Below are positions 26,681 to 35,976 of a stretch of 64,000 nucleotides of DNA, one piece after another. The translations under genes were made by a program, and so were the position numbers. The notes under the pieces are model-generated. The model worked only from the letters and a program-made list of their open reading frames with translations, did not search any database and was not told the DNA's origin. Origin of the DNA: JACKBK01 sp963707275 (lineage in GTDB: Bacteria; Chloroflexota; Anaerolineae; JAAEKA01); the NCBI GenBank assembly GCA_963707275.1, contig CAVPPH010000001.1, positions 372,001 to 436,000 of the forward strand. Reading direction: 5' to 3'. Position 1 is the stretch's first letter. Every line of letters starts with the position of its first letter.

Positions 26681-29059
26681 TTACTTGAAGTTTGCCATCA
26701 CTTCATTGATTGTGTCTTGGAGGGTAGCCGTGGGATCGTCGCCTGCCTCGATCAGATATCCACCTATGTTGGTATGCTGATTAAGGGAAAGCAATCCATT
26801 GGCGTCATCCTCGTTGATCAGTTCTGCCCTGTGGCATCCACCACAGGCTCGCGAAGCCGGACCGGTGACATAGGACGGAACGGTGCCGATGTTTCGGTCC
26901 CAGCCAGTGATCTCGTCGGACGCCGATAGCAGGCCAGGCAGCGACATAGACTGATCAGGCACATTGTAAGTACCGGGAACGTGGCAGGACTCGCAGTTCG
27001 CGATGCCATGGGTAGGATACGGGAACTCGATGTGATGCTCGTATTCCAGAGCTTGCACCGGATCGGCGAAGTCGATGTCGCCGATGTCGAATGCCTGGAA
27101 CGAATGGATCGCGTGGGTATATGAGTCGATCGACCGCGACTGCATTTCCAGATGCGAGCCGCCGTTCTTGGTGATGTGACACATTCGGCAGACAACGATG
27201 TTGCCGCCTCTGTCAGGCGAATGGAAGGTTGTTGCCAGTGCATCGTGACAGTTGTTGCACCCGTCGACCACCTTGGCAATGGGGCTATAGAAGTCGTCGG
27301 CAAAGTCGTTGCCAGCCAGGTCGAAGGTTCTGGATGGCGCATTGAGCGCAACCTGAACACCATCGGCATTCACCAGTTCCGGCATGACAGCGATCTCGAC
27401 ACGCTTGACCGTGCCATCGGTGATCATATCCTCCCAGGCTGACAGATCGGCAGTGACTTCCCAACTACCGTCTGCAGCAGCTACGGTCGTGAAGCGCGGA
27501 TGCTCTTCACCGACAACATATTCCAGAGTCCTCTGGTCCTTGTTGTCGATTGTACCGTCGCCGTTGTCGTCGAACAGCCGCTCGTGCGGTCCGATGATGT
27601 AGTCTTTCGTGTCGTAGCCATACAGTCCGACCATCACGGTCGGTGTAATGGTTGCTGTATCGATTCCATCAAGATCCGGATCCTCAACAACGCTGAACGT
27701 GAAGTCCAGCATGGAGCCGTCGAACGTGGCACTGTCAACGGTCACAGTGATGGCCTCAGAGTACTTCTGGCCATCAGCAGTGTAGATCGCCTTGTCGTAA
27801 CCGGTGTGGATCTGGCTGAAACCGGCTGCCAACTTGCCCTCACCGTGGCACGTGGTGCAGTCTGTCGTGTTCAGGTCCATGGAGCCGTGGACATCCGATG
27901 GCACGACAGTCGCCAGAGCAGGCGCCGGAGTCTCGAGACCCTCGACGCTGGTCACAGGGTGGCAGCTCTTGCATGTCTTCACTGTGAAGTTGGCATCCGT
28001 CAACACAGTGTCCAGCTTGCCCTCATGGCAGGTGACACAGTTGGCCATGGACTGAGGATAGGGGAACTCCATGGCATGCGACATATGCACGTCGTTCATG
28101 AGCGACGTTTCATACGCGTACTGGGTCTTCATCTCTTCCGTTACGTTCGCTTCGTCTTCGAAAACTGCCACTGCCTGCGCAGGATCAGTGACCAGAAGCT
28201 GCCACTCAAAATGGCCGCCTTCGCCGTTATCCAGGTGGCAGGCCTTGCAGGTGTAAAAGTCAGTGCCGGGTTTGTCTTCGATCAAGCCGTTGATATAACC
28301 GTGCTTGAGGTAGGGATCAGTGTGGCATTTCTCGCAGCCGTCATTATTGGCGGCAGAGACATAGTCAACGCCGGTTCCCGTTTCAACCATAGCTGCAAAG
28401 GGATACTTGACTTGTCGAATGCGGGCAGGCAGCGAACCGACCTGCTCATCTGCGCCGTATAGGACGACCATGCCTGGCACTTGGCTCAGATCGACGGTCC
28501 CGGTAATTGTACTTGTGAGTCCACCATCGCCATCATAGACAAGTTGGTCGCCCGCGCCCTTGAGGCTCAGTCTCTCGGCAACTGGCTCGAACTGGAACTT
28601 GCCATCGGCATACGGTGCAAAGTAAATCGCCCAGGTATCCGCCTGTCTGGCATCAAACGGGGCGCCATCCTTGGTCATGTTGAAAGATACCGTGCTCGTA
28701 TCTGTCCCGGAGAACGAGTACGCCAGATCGGTAACCTGAATGACGCCGTCCTGATACAGTTCGTCATAGGCTGCCTGGTGTTCATCACCGGCTCCACTGT
28801 GACAAGTGGTACAGGATTCAACTGTGACCGGATGGTCTACCATGGTGGCGACGCCGGCGGGACCCTCCGGGCCAGCGGGTCCTGCTGGTCCTGCCGGCCC
28901 TGCTGGACCTGCGGGTCCGGCCGGACCCGCAGGTCCAGCTTGGCCCTCAGTACTCTGAGTCTCCGGGGCGCTGGCAGCTCCGGAGCAGCCTGAAATCACA
29001 GCTGCGGCCATGAGCAGGACTGCTATGATGGTCAGTCCAAGCAACAACTTCCTTCGCAT
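26681..29059 (-). CDS. Decaheme c-type cytochrome lipoprotein, OmcA/MtrC family, with collagen-like stalk
   Basis: A 792-residue exported lipoprotein for electron transfer at the cell surface. The signal ends in lipobox VISGC (about residues 21-25). A collagen-like (Gly-Pro-Ala)n run follows (about 38-68). Ten CXXCH haem motifs are visible in order: CTTCH, CEKCH, CKACH, CVTCH, CKSCH, CTTCH, CNNCH, CRMCH, CESCH and CGGCH. They are split five and five by beta-rich segments (one near 85-230, another near 430-580). This is the layout of OmcA/MtrC-type outer-surface cytochromes used in metal or electrode respiration. ATG 29059 has GGAGGAAG seven bases upstream, and a near-consensus promoter is at 29252-29280. 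No porin or MtrA-like partner is present, as expected if the cell lacks a porin-bearing outer membrane. The acceptor is unknown. Confidence 0.92.
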   Translation of the reverse strand: MRRKLLLGLTIIAVLLMAAAVISGCSGAASAPETQSTEGQAGPAGPAGPAGPAGPAGPAGPAGPEGPAGVATMVDHPVTVESCTTCHSGAGDEHQAAYDELYQDGVIQVTDLAYSFSGTDTSTVSFNMTKDGAPFDARQADTWAIYFAPYADGKFQFEPVAERLSLKGAGDQLVYDGDGGLTSTITGTVDLSQVPGMVVLYGADEQVGSLPARIRQVKYPFAAMVETGTGVDYVSAANNDGCEKCHTDPYLKHGYINGLIEDKPGTDFYTCKACHLDNGEGGHFEWQLLVTDPAQAVAVFEDEANVTEEMKTQYAYETSLMNDVHMSHAMEFPYPQSMANCVTCHEGKLDTVLTDANFTVKTCKSCHPVTSVEGLETPAPALATVVPSDVHGSMDLNTTDCTTCHGEGKLAAGFSQIHTGYDKAIYTADGQKYSEAITVTVDSATFDGSMLDFTFSVVEDPDLDGIDTATITPTVMVGLYGYDTKDYIIGPHERLFDDNGDGTIDNKDQRTLEYVVGEEHPRFTTVAAADGSWEVTADLSAWEDMITDGTVKRVEIAVMPELVNADGVQVALNAPSRTFDLAGNDFADDFYSPIAKVVDGCNNCHDALATTFHSPDRGGNIVVCRMCHITKNGGSHLEMQSRSIDSYTHAIHSFQAFDIGDIDFADPVQALEYEHHIEFPYPTHGIANCESCHVPGTYNVPDQSMSLPGLLSASDEITGWDRNIGTVPSYVTGPASRACGGCHRAELINEDDANGLLSLNQHTNIGGYLIEAGDDPTATLQDTINEVMANFK

Positions 29060-29251
29060 GAGACTTCCTCCTTGCTTCCTTGCAAGTGACTTCCGTTTTC
29101 GAGCAGAAGTTTGGGGTGGGCGTTTCCTGGGGAGGGAAACGAAGTCGATATCAAACAGGTTAAGATGGGACGTCCTAAGCCTGTTATCCACATTGGGTCA
29201 GCGACGACACTGCTGTCAGCAAACGATAACCGTGCTTGTCTGATAGTGTGA

Positions 29252-29280
29252 ATTATACCACTAGGCCGCTAATTTGTCCA
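29252..29280 (-). promoter_or_regulatory. Sigma70-like promoter of the decaheme cytochrome gene
   Basis: On the minus strand TGGACA (29280-29275) and a perfect TATAAT (29257-29252) are separated by 17 bases. The predicted leader of about 185 bases before ATG 29059 is long, but I recognise no riboswitch in it. Confidence 0.75.
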
Positions 29281-29346
29281 GTGCATTTTTTCGCAAATTG
29301 AAACGCTTAAGCTTTCCCCGACGTTCCGTGTCAACCCGGTTTCCGA

Positions 29347-29526
29347 GAAACAATAGACCGGATCTGTGTCGGCTGCATCACCGACTTCGACGTGATCCTG
29401 GGCCTGATCACCATTGTCGGAGGAGGTTTCGCCCCCACCTTCGTGACGGTCATATTAGCTTTCCACACGCTGATCCCGGGCTACGTCATGTTGCCGGGAA
29501 CCCGCCGGGCCTTCGGTCGGGCGTAA
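29347..29526 (+). pseudogene. Truncated copy of the small membrane protein gene (3' end only)
   Basis: Reading from about 29347 to the TAA at 29524-29526 gives a C-terminal fragment of about 59 residues (ITDFDVILGLITIVGGGF, then PGYVMLPGTRRAFGRA) that aligns with the last third of the protein encoded at 25966-26349. The first two membrane helices and a start codon are missing. It is followed by a terminator like that of the intact copy. The two copies flank the decaheme cytochrome gene in the same orientation. Confidence 0.8.
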
Positions 29527-29540
29527 TCTGCAAATCCGCA

Positions 29541-29582
29541 CAACAAAACAGCGCCGGCCTCAAGGTCGGCGCTGTTTTGTTG
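29541..29582 (+). terminator. Intrinsic terminator after the truncated paralogue
   Basis: CAACAAAACAGCGCCG pairs with CGGCGCTGTTTTGTTG around a loop of about ten bases. The stem core matches the terminator at 26369-26405, which shows that the duplication included the terminator. Confidence 0.9.
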
Positions 29583-29627
29583 TTGGACGACTTTAAGTGA
29601 GCCTTCACCAAGTATACCCGGTGTCGT

Positions 29628-31089
29628 TTACTTCCAAAGATACTGCACTGTATACACCAACTCCGCTTCCCCGCCAGCCGGCACGGGGACGTCCCACTGG
29701 ATGGTATTCGAGTCCAGCTTGGTGAACTCAGCCGCTGCGCCGTCGATGGTCTGGCTGGTGACCTCCCAGTCGGACGACCGGTAGAGGTTCTCCACGACCC
29801 GCACGGTCACCTCCTCGTCTTTGTGGTTGCGCAGGGTGATGCGGAAGGTCTCCTCCGCGCCGCTGTCGCCCAGCCGCTTGTAGTCGGTCTGCACCCGCTC
29901 GCCCTTGATGTCGAAAGCGTTGCCCACTGACAGCCGCACCGTCTCATCCTTGGGTGTATGGCCGATGCGATCCTCGCCCACCAGCAGCGGGCTGCCGTCC
30001 ACATCCTCCTGGTACATGCGAATCCGGCCGGCCGGCAACTGCGTCTCCAGGTTGCTCTCGGCGTCGGTGCGGAACTCCAGCATCACAGCCACGTCGGTGT
30101 TGCCGCTGTCTGCGCCGTAGATCGGATCGTCGTAGGTGACGCCGGGGATGTATTGTGCCGTACGTGCCGTTGTAGACATAGGTCTTGGTCACCGGCACGC
30201 CGGTACCGGTCACGAACTCGATCTGCTTGGTCTGGTTGTTCTTGACGGTCACCGGACGCTGCACTTCGTAGAGGTGGTACTCGAAGAACTCACGCTGTTG
30301 CACGGCGGGCGCGGCCGCGGGCGCTTCAGCCATCGCCATCGCGTCGAAGCGCATCAACTCCGGCTGCGGCGCGACGTTGACGTCGCCGGCCACCAGCTTG
30401 AGCTTTGCGTCGGTGTAGTCGGCGCCGCTGCGGTTGTCCAGCGTCACCCAGCCGTTGAGGTCGAAGGCGTCGCTGTCCTGGTTGAGCAGCATCACGTAGT
30501 CCGCGCTCCAGCCCACGCCATTGGTTATGTAGGTCACCTCCGTGTCGTGGTCGCCAGCCTGCTGCGCGTCGATCAGCCAGACCAGGCTGGGGCGGGTGCG
30601 CAGGCCATCGGGCAGCGCCGGGAAGTTGACGTTGCGAATCTGGTCGCGGCTGAGCATCACCACCGAGCCATCGGCCCCTTGCAGGATGATGTTGTCGGTC
30701 GCGTTGAGCAGCGTTCCCTGGTAGACCTGCGAGTCCTGCGTCTCGACCACGATCTGCTGGTCGATGTATTTCTGCAGCAGCTTGAACGAGTCGACGATGT
30801 CGTACTCGAAGTTCTGCTCCAGCACTGTCGTACCGGTCGGGTCGGTCAGCGACTTGAACGAAACGCTGGTAGGATCGATCTGCGCGGCCACGTCGGTGTA
30901 GACAACCTCGTTGAGGCCGCTTTCCAGCGGCACCGGGCGCGTCTCGCTGACCAGCGCCATGTTCTGATTGTAGACGGTCAGCTCGACCGTTTTGTCCTGA
31001 GCCTCAGCGGCCGGCAGCGATACCGAGGACGCCGGCAGCGCCGCGATCAGCATTGCTGCCAGAATTGCAAACAGTGTCATCTTTCTCAT
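29628..31089 (-). CDS. Secreted DUF4139 domain protein (one apparent frameshift)
   Basis: About 486 residues with a Sec signal peptide (MTLFAILAAMLIAALPASS). It is recognisable as DUF4139 by VELTVYNQNMALVSE near the N-terminus and NGVGWSADYVMLLN, LNGWVTLDNRSGADY and KLKLVAGDVN in the middle. The C-terminal half (SGAEETFRITLRNHKDEEV and VENLYRSSDWEVTS) is the usual beta-rich end. ATG 31089 has AAGGAG about ten bases upstream. The frame breaks near 30165, and removing one base joins KTYVYNGT to ...AQYIPGVTYDDPIYG. The function of the family is unknown; an envelope role is inferred. Confidence 0.85.
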
Positions 31090-31215
31090 CGTGGAGTCTC
31101 TCCTTTTTGTTGCCAGCAATGCTGGTTTGTTTGGACTAACTTGGTGTGTTTGAAATAGGTTGAGTGAAGGTCGTCCAAACCTCACCTCATTTCACGCCGC
31201 GCCATCGATTCAGGT

Positions 31216-31980
31216 TCAGGCGCGGCGCCGCGCCACGAAAATCATTCGCTCGCTTTCGCTGGTGAACGGGTCGAGATCGTAGGAGCCGTAGACCTGCTCC
31301 GGCGTGAACCCGGCCTTGTCTAACAGCAGCTCGCCCTCGAAGCGGTAGAGATAGCGCGCCTGGAAGGGCGCCAACGTGCGCCGCACCGTGCCGTCAGGCA
31401 GCACCTCGTCGTAGATAAAGAGCACATGCTGGAGTTGGAGCGCGTCGTCCAGCGTGCGCGAGAAGTGCTTCATCACCGTAGCACCGGTGTCGGGATCGAA
31501 CCAGCGGCCCTGCATCTCGACCCGTCCGTCGGCCTCCAGCAGTTGCTGCGGATTGGGGTTGAAGACATCGATGACCAGCAAGCCGCCAGGCAACAGCGCG
31601 TCGCGCCAGGTGTGCAGCGCTGCCAACTGGTCTTCCATAGTCGTGAGGTGCATAAAGGAGTTGATGGCGATGAAGGCCAGTCGGTAGCGTTGCTCCAGCC
31701 GTACCTCACGCATGTCGGCCAGCAGCAAAGTCGCCTGGTCCGACAGATCGCCTGCGTCCAGCTTGGCGCGCGCGATGGCCAGCATCTGCTCCGACATGTC
31801 GACGCCGGTCACTTCGTAGCCCGCATCGGCCAGCGGCAGCAGCAGGCGCCCCGTGCCGCAGCCCAATTCCAGCAGCGGCCCGCCCGTGCGCTCGGCGAAC
31901 CCAAGGTACATCGCCACATCCTCCTGAAACGAGTCGTAGTCCAGGTCATAGAAACGAGCGAAACGGTCGAAATCGGACAT
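31216..31980 (-). CDS. Class I SAM-dependent methyltransferase
   Basis: A 254-residue soluble methyltransferase. Motif I LLELGCGTGRLLLPLADAG and the acidic VTGVDMSEQML loop bind S-adenosylmethionine, with LLLADMREVRL as motif II and LLPGGLLVIDVFNPNP as motif III. ATG 31980 has GGAGG seven bases upstream. The C-terminal part (GTVRRTLAPFQARYLYRFEGE) is a substrate-side extension typical of small-molecule methyltransferases. The substrate cannot be predicted. It is preceded on its own strand by a long pyrimidine-rich leader. Confidence 0.85.
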   Translation of the reverse strand: MSDFDRFARFYDLDYDSFQEDVAMYLGFAERTGGPLLELGCGTGRLLLPLADAGYEVTGVDMSEQMLAIARAKLDAGDLSDQATLLLADMREVRLEQRYRLAFIAINSFMHLTTMEDQLAALHTWRDALLPGGLLVIDVFNPNPQQLLEADGRVEMQGRWFDPDTGATVMKHFSRTLDDALQLQHVLFIYDEVLPDGTVRRTLAPFQARYLYRFEGELLLDKAGFTPEQVYGSYDLDPFTSESERMIFVARRRA

Positions 31981-32029
31981 GAAGAGCCTCCGGGAAATGA
32001 TGTGATTTGTTTGAGAGGATTCTATCACA

Positions 32030-32107
32030 GGAGGGACAAGAGGGAAAGGAAGGCAAAGAGGGAAAGGAGAGGGAAGAAAGGGGGAAGGGAAGAGAAGGGG
32101 AACTGGG
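32030..32107. other. Polypurine tract upstream of the methyltransferase
   Basis: About 78 bases of the plus strand are almost entirely A and G (GGAGGGACAAGAGGGAAAGG and onward). The minus-strand leader of the methyltransferase is therefore polypyrimidine. The composition is unlike any neighbour and echoes the tract at 11078-11106. Slipped or triplex (H-DNA) structure is possible. Confidence 0.6.
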
Positions 32108-32117
32108 AGATTGAGTT

Positions 32118-32184
32118 GGGTGCGTTCAGAATGGATTGAGTGCAGCGGCCTCAAGGAAAACGAAATCCCTGGCTGAACGCACCC
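32118..32184. repeat. 12-base inverted repeat
   Basis: GGGTGCGTTCAG (32118-32129) and CTGAACGCACCC (32173-32184) are perfect inverted copies 43 bases apart, in the spacer between the methyltransferase and the tRNA. Another palindrome, CAGTGGAT-tcg-ATCCACTG, lies at 32287-32305 just upstream of the tRNA promoter and could be an operator. Confidence 0.5.
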
Positions 32185-32330
32185 CAAGCGCTGCATGGTT
32201 CGAACCAGCCGGGCGTCCGCCAAAGTCATCATTTCCCAGGCCTGCCCTGCTGAGCCGGGTAATAAAGGGGCTTCTGTAGTTTCAGACAGTGGATTCGATC
32301 CACTGGGGCCGATCAGCTGGGTTTTGCTTT

Positions 32331-32358
32331 TTGACGCGCACGGAAACCGTGCTATAAT
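32331..32358 (+). promoter_or_regulatory. Sigma70 promoter of tRNA-Leu
   Basis: TTGACG (32331-32336) and a perfect TATAAT (32353-32358) are separated by 16 bases. The predicted start is close to the 5' end of the tRNA at 32373. Confidence 0.85.
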
Positions 32359-32372
32359 CGGCTCGTTAGTTT

Positions 32373-32455
32373 GCCCCCGTGGTGGAATTGGCATACACGG
32401 CAGGTTGAGGGCCTGTGCCCGTACGGGCGTGTCCGTTCGAGTCGGACCGGGGGCA
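32373..32455 (+). tRNA. tRNA-Leu (anticodon GAG)
   Basis: The acceptor stem GCCCCCG pairs perfectly with CGGGGGC. The D arm GGTGGAATTGGCATACAC is of leucine type. The anticodon stem GCAGG/CCTGT encloses TTGAGGG, giving anticodon GAG. A class II variable arm (GCCCGTACGGGC) and the T arm GTCCG-TTCGAGT-CGGAC follow. Discriminator A is followed by encoded CC. It has its own promoter and terminator. Confidence 0.95.
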
Positions 32456-32468
32456 CCTTAAAACCGGA

Positions 32469-32501
32469 AACGAGGAAGGCCGCCGCCTTTCTCGTTTTTT
32501 T
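32469..32501 (+). terminator. Intrinsic terminator of tRNA-Leu
   Basis: AACGAGGAAGGC pairs with GCCTTTCTCGTT (one G-T pair) around a CGCC loop and runs into seven T residues. Confidence 0.9.
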
Positions 32502-32572
32502 ATGCGGCGCGAGGAACCCCTTTCGTCGCGCTGGCGTCTACGCCTTCGACTGTGAAGATTGTATGACGAGCA

Positions 32573-35500
32573 ATGCGGTTGCTCCCCCTAAAGACGATGC
32601 TTGAAACCGACTCCACCGAAACAACTCAAACCGCGCCGCAAGATTCGGCAACACCAGATCCGCAACGCCAGCCAGCCCGTAGCGAAGGCGAACCGCAGCA
32701 GGTCGGCGGTTGGCTGCGCAGCCATTCCCTGGCGATCGAACTTGTACTGCTGGCGCTGATCGTACTGCTGGCTGGCGGGTTGCGGGCCTACCAACTGGGT
32801 TTGAAGAGTCTCTGGCTGGATGAGATCTTCTATGTAGGCGCCTCGCAACAGGGCGGTCTCCTTGGCCCCTACGGCTCCCTGAGCGTTGCTCACCCGCCTG
32901 GCTACCTCTTTCTGATGCGTCTTGTCAGCACTGTCAGTGAGGCCGAATGGGTGCTGCGGCTGCCTGCCATGCTGGCAAGCACGGCGGGTATTGTGGCGCT
33001 GTGGGCGCTGGGGCGCCGGATGTTCGGTCCGGTCGTGGGGCTGCTGGCAGCGTTCTTCCTGGCGCTCTCGCCCATGCACCTGGAGTTCGCTCAGGAGGCG
33101 CACAGCTATGCGCTGTTTGCTACCTTGAGCACGCTGTTGCTCTGGGGCCTCTATCGCGCCGCCCAGCGTGAGAGCGGCGCAGAGCCTGTCCAGCGCGGGC
33201 GCTCCATTCGTTTTTGGGTGAGCACGTGGCTTCCGGTGATACTGGTTGCTGTCGTGAGCCTTTACGTCCACTACTATGCGCTGGCGGCTGTTGGTCTCAG
33301 CTTGCTCATGTTCCCTCTCTTTTTGCTGGCCGCAAGTTCAAGCTCGCTGCCATCCCTTTGGCGTGATCCTGCCAAACGGCGCGCGCTGCTCAATCTGATC
33401 ATCGCCCTGGCGGTCGTGGGACTGGCCTTCCTGCCGCAGCTCATCAGCCAGTTGGCGCCGACCGTTGTCGTCGCCGGACAACGGTCGCTGGCTGTAGAAA
33501 CGGGCACTCTCCAGCCCGTGTTCCGGTTGGATCCCAAGGCGTTTGCCGATACGCTGGTCGCGTTTGTGACCTACCGTCCCAACTGGGCATCCGACCCGTT
33601 GTTCTTTCCGGTTGTCACATTGCTGTGGCTGGCCGGCCTGGTCTGGCTGTTGGCCAGACGCACCGCTGTTGGCATTGCTCTTGCTCTGTGGATGTTCCTG
33701 CCCTTGCCGTTGATCGCCTGGTTTGCCTACCGAACCGGGTTCAGCTTCTCTCCGCGCCGGCTGATCTTCATCCTGCCCGTCTTCATGCTGGTTGTCGCGA
33801 CCGGCGTGACGGCCATCGCTCGCTGGGGTGCGACCATCGTCACGCCGAAGCACCAGAGCCGCCGCGCACTGGTGATGGGCCTGATCATCGGCGTCATCGT
33901 GCTGGCCTTTATCAAAGGCAGCTACGACCCGCTCGCGTTCTATTATCGCAAGCCCAAACAGGACTGGAAAACGCTGGCTGCCATTCTCAACACGCAGCCG
34001 ACCGACCGCGATGCCGTCGCTCTGCTGCCCAGCGCCAACGGTCCTGTTCAGTGGTATCTGACCGCCGATGCCAGCGTGATCAGCGAGAATCTGGTTGGCG
34101 AGCTGGAACGACTGTGTCAGGAACACGACGCAATCTATGTCGCGGAAGCGACGACGCGCAAGCCGTTGAGCGAAGAAGAGGCCCGTTATCTGGCCGAGAA
34201 CACCATCCAGGTGCCGTTGAAGGACCTGATGTTGAACTATCGCAACTGTCGGCCGCAAGCGTGGTATGGCGCGGGTGCGGAGAAGCTCTTCGCGCTGGCG
34301 CAGCACGAGCGCCTCTCCTTCGCACCGACCAGACGCGCCCAGCAGGAGTTTGAAACCCTGGCAGCGCAGTTCGTCCAGGAGAGTACCCAATCCGAGCAGG
34401 CAGCGGCAGCGCCGCCGGTCGTTTCCCCGTCGGCAACACCGACCGAACTGCCGCCCACGCCAACTCCGTCACCCACACCGCCGCCAGTCGTGGCCGCGGA
34501 CGCACGTACGTTGCTGGCCGCAACGGTCCAGGAATCGCCTGACGACCCCTTGACCCAGGTGCGTCTCGGCGCGTTTGCTTTGCAGGAAGGCGCCTCTTCA
34601 GGAGAGGCCGGCCAGTACTTCCGAGCGCGCCATTGAACTGGACAGTGCGAACTGGCTGGCCTACGGGCTGTGGGCCAACAGTCTCGCCAACACTGGCCAG
34701 ATCAGCGAGGCATTGCAGATCGTCGATCAGGGCCTGGTTGTGACGCCCGACAATCTAGCGCTACAGACGATGCAGGCACGCTTCCAGGACACACCCGCTT
34801 CGGCAACCTCCGACGATGCCTACACCCAGGCGTTGGAAGCGGGCCGGAGCGCGCTACGCGACCGCAACTGGGATGATGCCATCAGCGCCGCCCAGCAGGC
34901 GATTGCTCTCGCCCCTGATCGCTATGAACCGCAGCTTGTGCTGGGAGACGCCAATCGCGGCTTGAACGAGTTCGCCCAAGCGCTGCGCGCCTACGAGAGC
35001 GCCACCGATCTGGCGCCGTACCTGAGCATCCTCCACGGCCGCCAGGCCGAGATGTTGGCGCGACTTGGGCGCGCCAACGATGCCATTGCGGCTGGCCTGA
35101 CCGCCGTCGCCATCGACCAAAGCCGCTGGGAAAACTGGTATTCGCTGGGCCGGGCCTACGCCGTGCGGGCCACGAGCGCGGACCCGCTTGTCGATCTCGC
35201 CAGCGCGCGCTTGGCCGAGTCGGCCTTGCTGCGGTCCATGGAACTGGCGCCCGCCGCCAACCAAACACCCGCACGCGTCCTGGACGATCTGCGCGCGGCT
35301 GTAGCCAGGATACAGGCTGCCTCGCCACCAGCGGCCTCCGGCGCGGCTGACGACCCGGCGGCTAGCAGCGCAGCGCTGCGCGCGGCAGCCCAGCAGTCCC
35401 TCCAGTCCGGCAACGCGGACCAGGCGCTGGCAACCTACCGCGCCCTGGTTGAGGCAGATCCGCAGGACCGGGAGAGCCGCATGGGCGTGGCTGCTGCGCT

Positions 35501-35819
35501 GGCAGCCTTGCAGCGCAGCGACGAGGCGTTGGCCGAGTATCAGCAAATCAGCGTCGACTGGCCCGACTTTCCCTTCGCTCTCATCCGCCAGGGTATGTTG
35601 CTTGAGGAGCAGGGCGAGTTGGCGTATGCTATCGAGGCCTACCAATCGGCCGTCAGGATTGCACCTGAAAGCGCCGACGCCCACTTCACGCTGGCCTACG
35701 CTTACCGCCGCGCCGAACAGCGCGACCTGGCCATTGCCGAGTTCGAGGCTGGCTTGCAGCTTGACCCGTCTCGCGACAGTGCGCGCGAGGCGCTGGAAGC
35801 GTTGCAAGTGCAAGAGTAA
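32573..35819 (+). CDS. GT-C membrane glycosyltransferase (PMT/GT39-like) fused to TPR repeats, copy A (one frameshift)
   Basis: About 1,081 residues once one extra C near 34618 is removed. A polytopic GT-C domain (about 55-480) has the loop-1 acidic motif KSLWLDEIFY, the AHPPGYLFLMRL motif, EFAQEAHSYAL, YVHYYAL and RRLIFILPVF, as in Dol-P-mannose or polyprenyl-P-sugar dependent transferases. An extracytoplasmic segment (about 480-610) follows, then a Pro/Thr-rich linker and about 12 TPR units to the C-terminus. The substrate donor is probably a lipid-linked sugar used on the outer face. The final four TPRs are shared with the other four fusion genes of the cluster. The ATG at 32573 has only a weak ribosome-binding site, and an in-frame ATG at 32597 is an alternative. 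Confidence 0.88.
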
Positions 35820-35976
35820 GGTCGCGCAACCACTTGGTATCTGTCCAGCATTAACGCCAGTGGTAACCAGGATGGACTGACTCACAGATGGAAAGAAACA
35901 CGGATGGGCCAAACAAGAAGCATCTGCGTTTCGTTTCAATTGTGAGAGAACTCCGGGCCGCCAGCTTGAGTATCCA

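Noticed and set aside
28850..28940. GC-rich triplet repeat considered as CRISPR or intergenic repeat
   Set aside because: It is in-frame Gly-Pro-Ala coding sequence inside the cytochrome gene; no spacer-repeat pattern exists.
32150..32210. Possible second tRNA on the minus strand (GGTTCGAACC-like T loop)
   Set aside because: No acceptor, D or anticodon stems can be formed around it.
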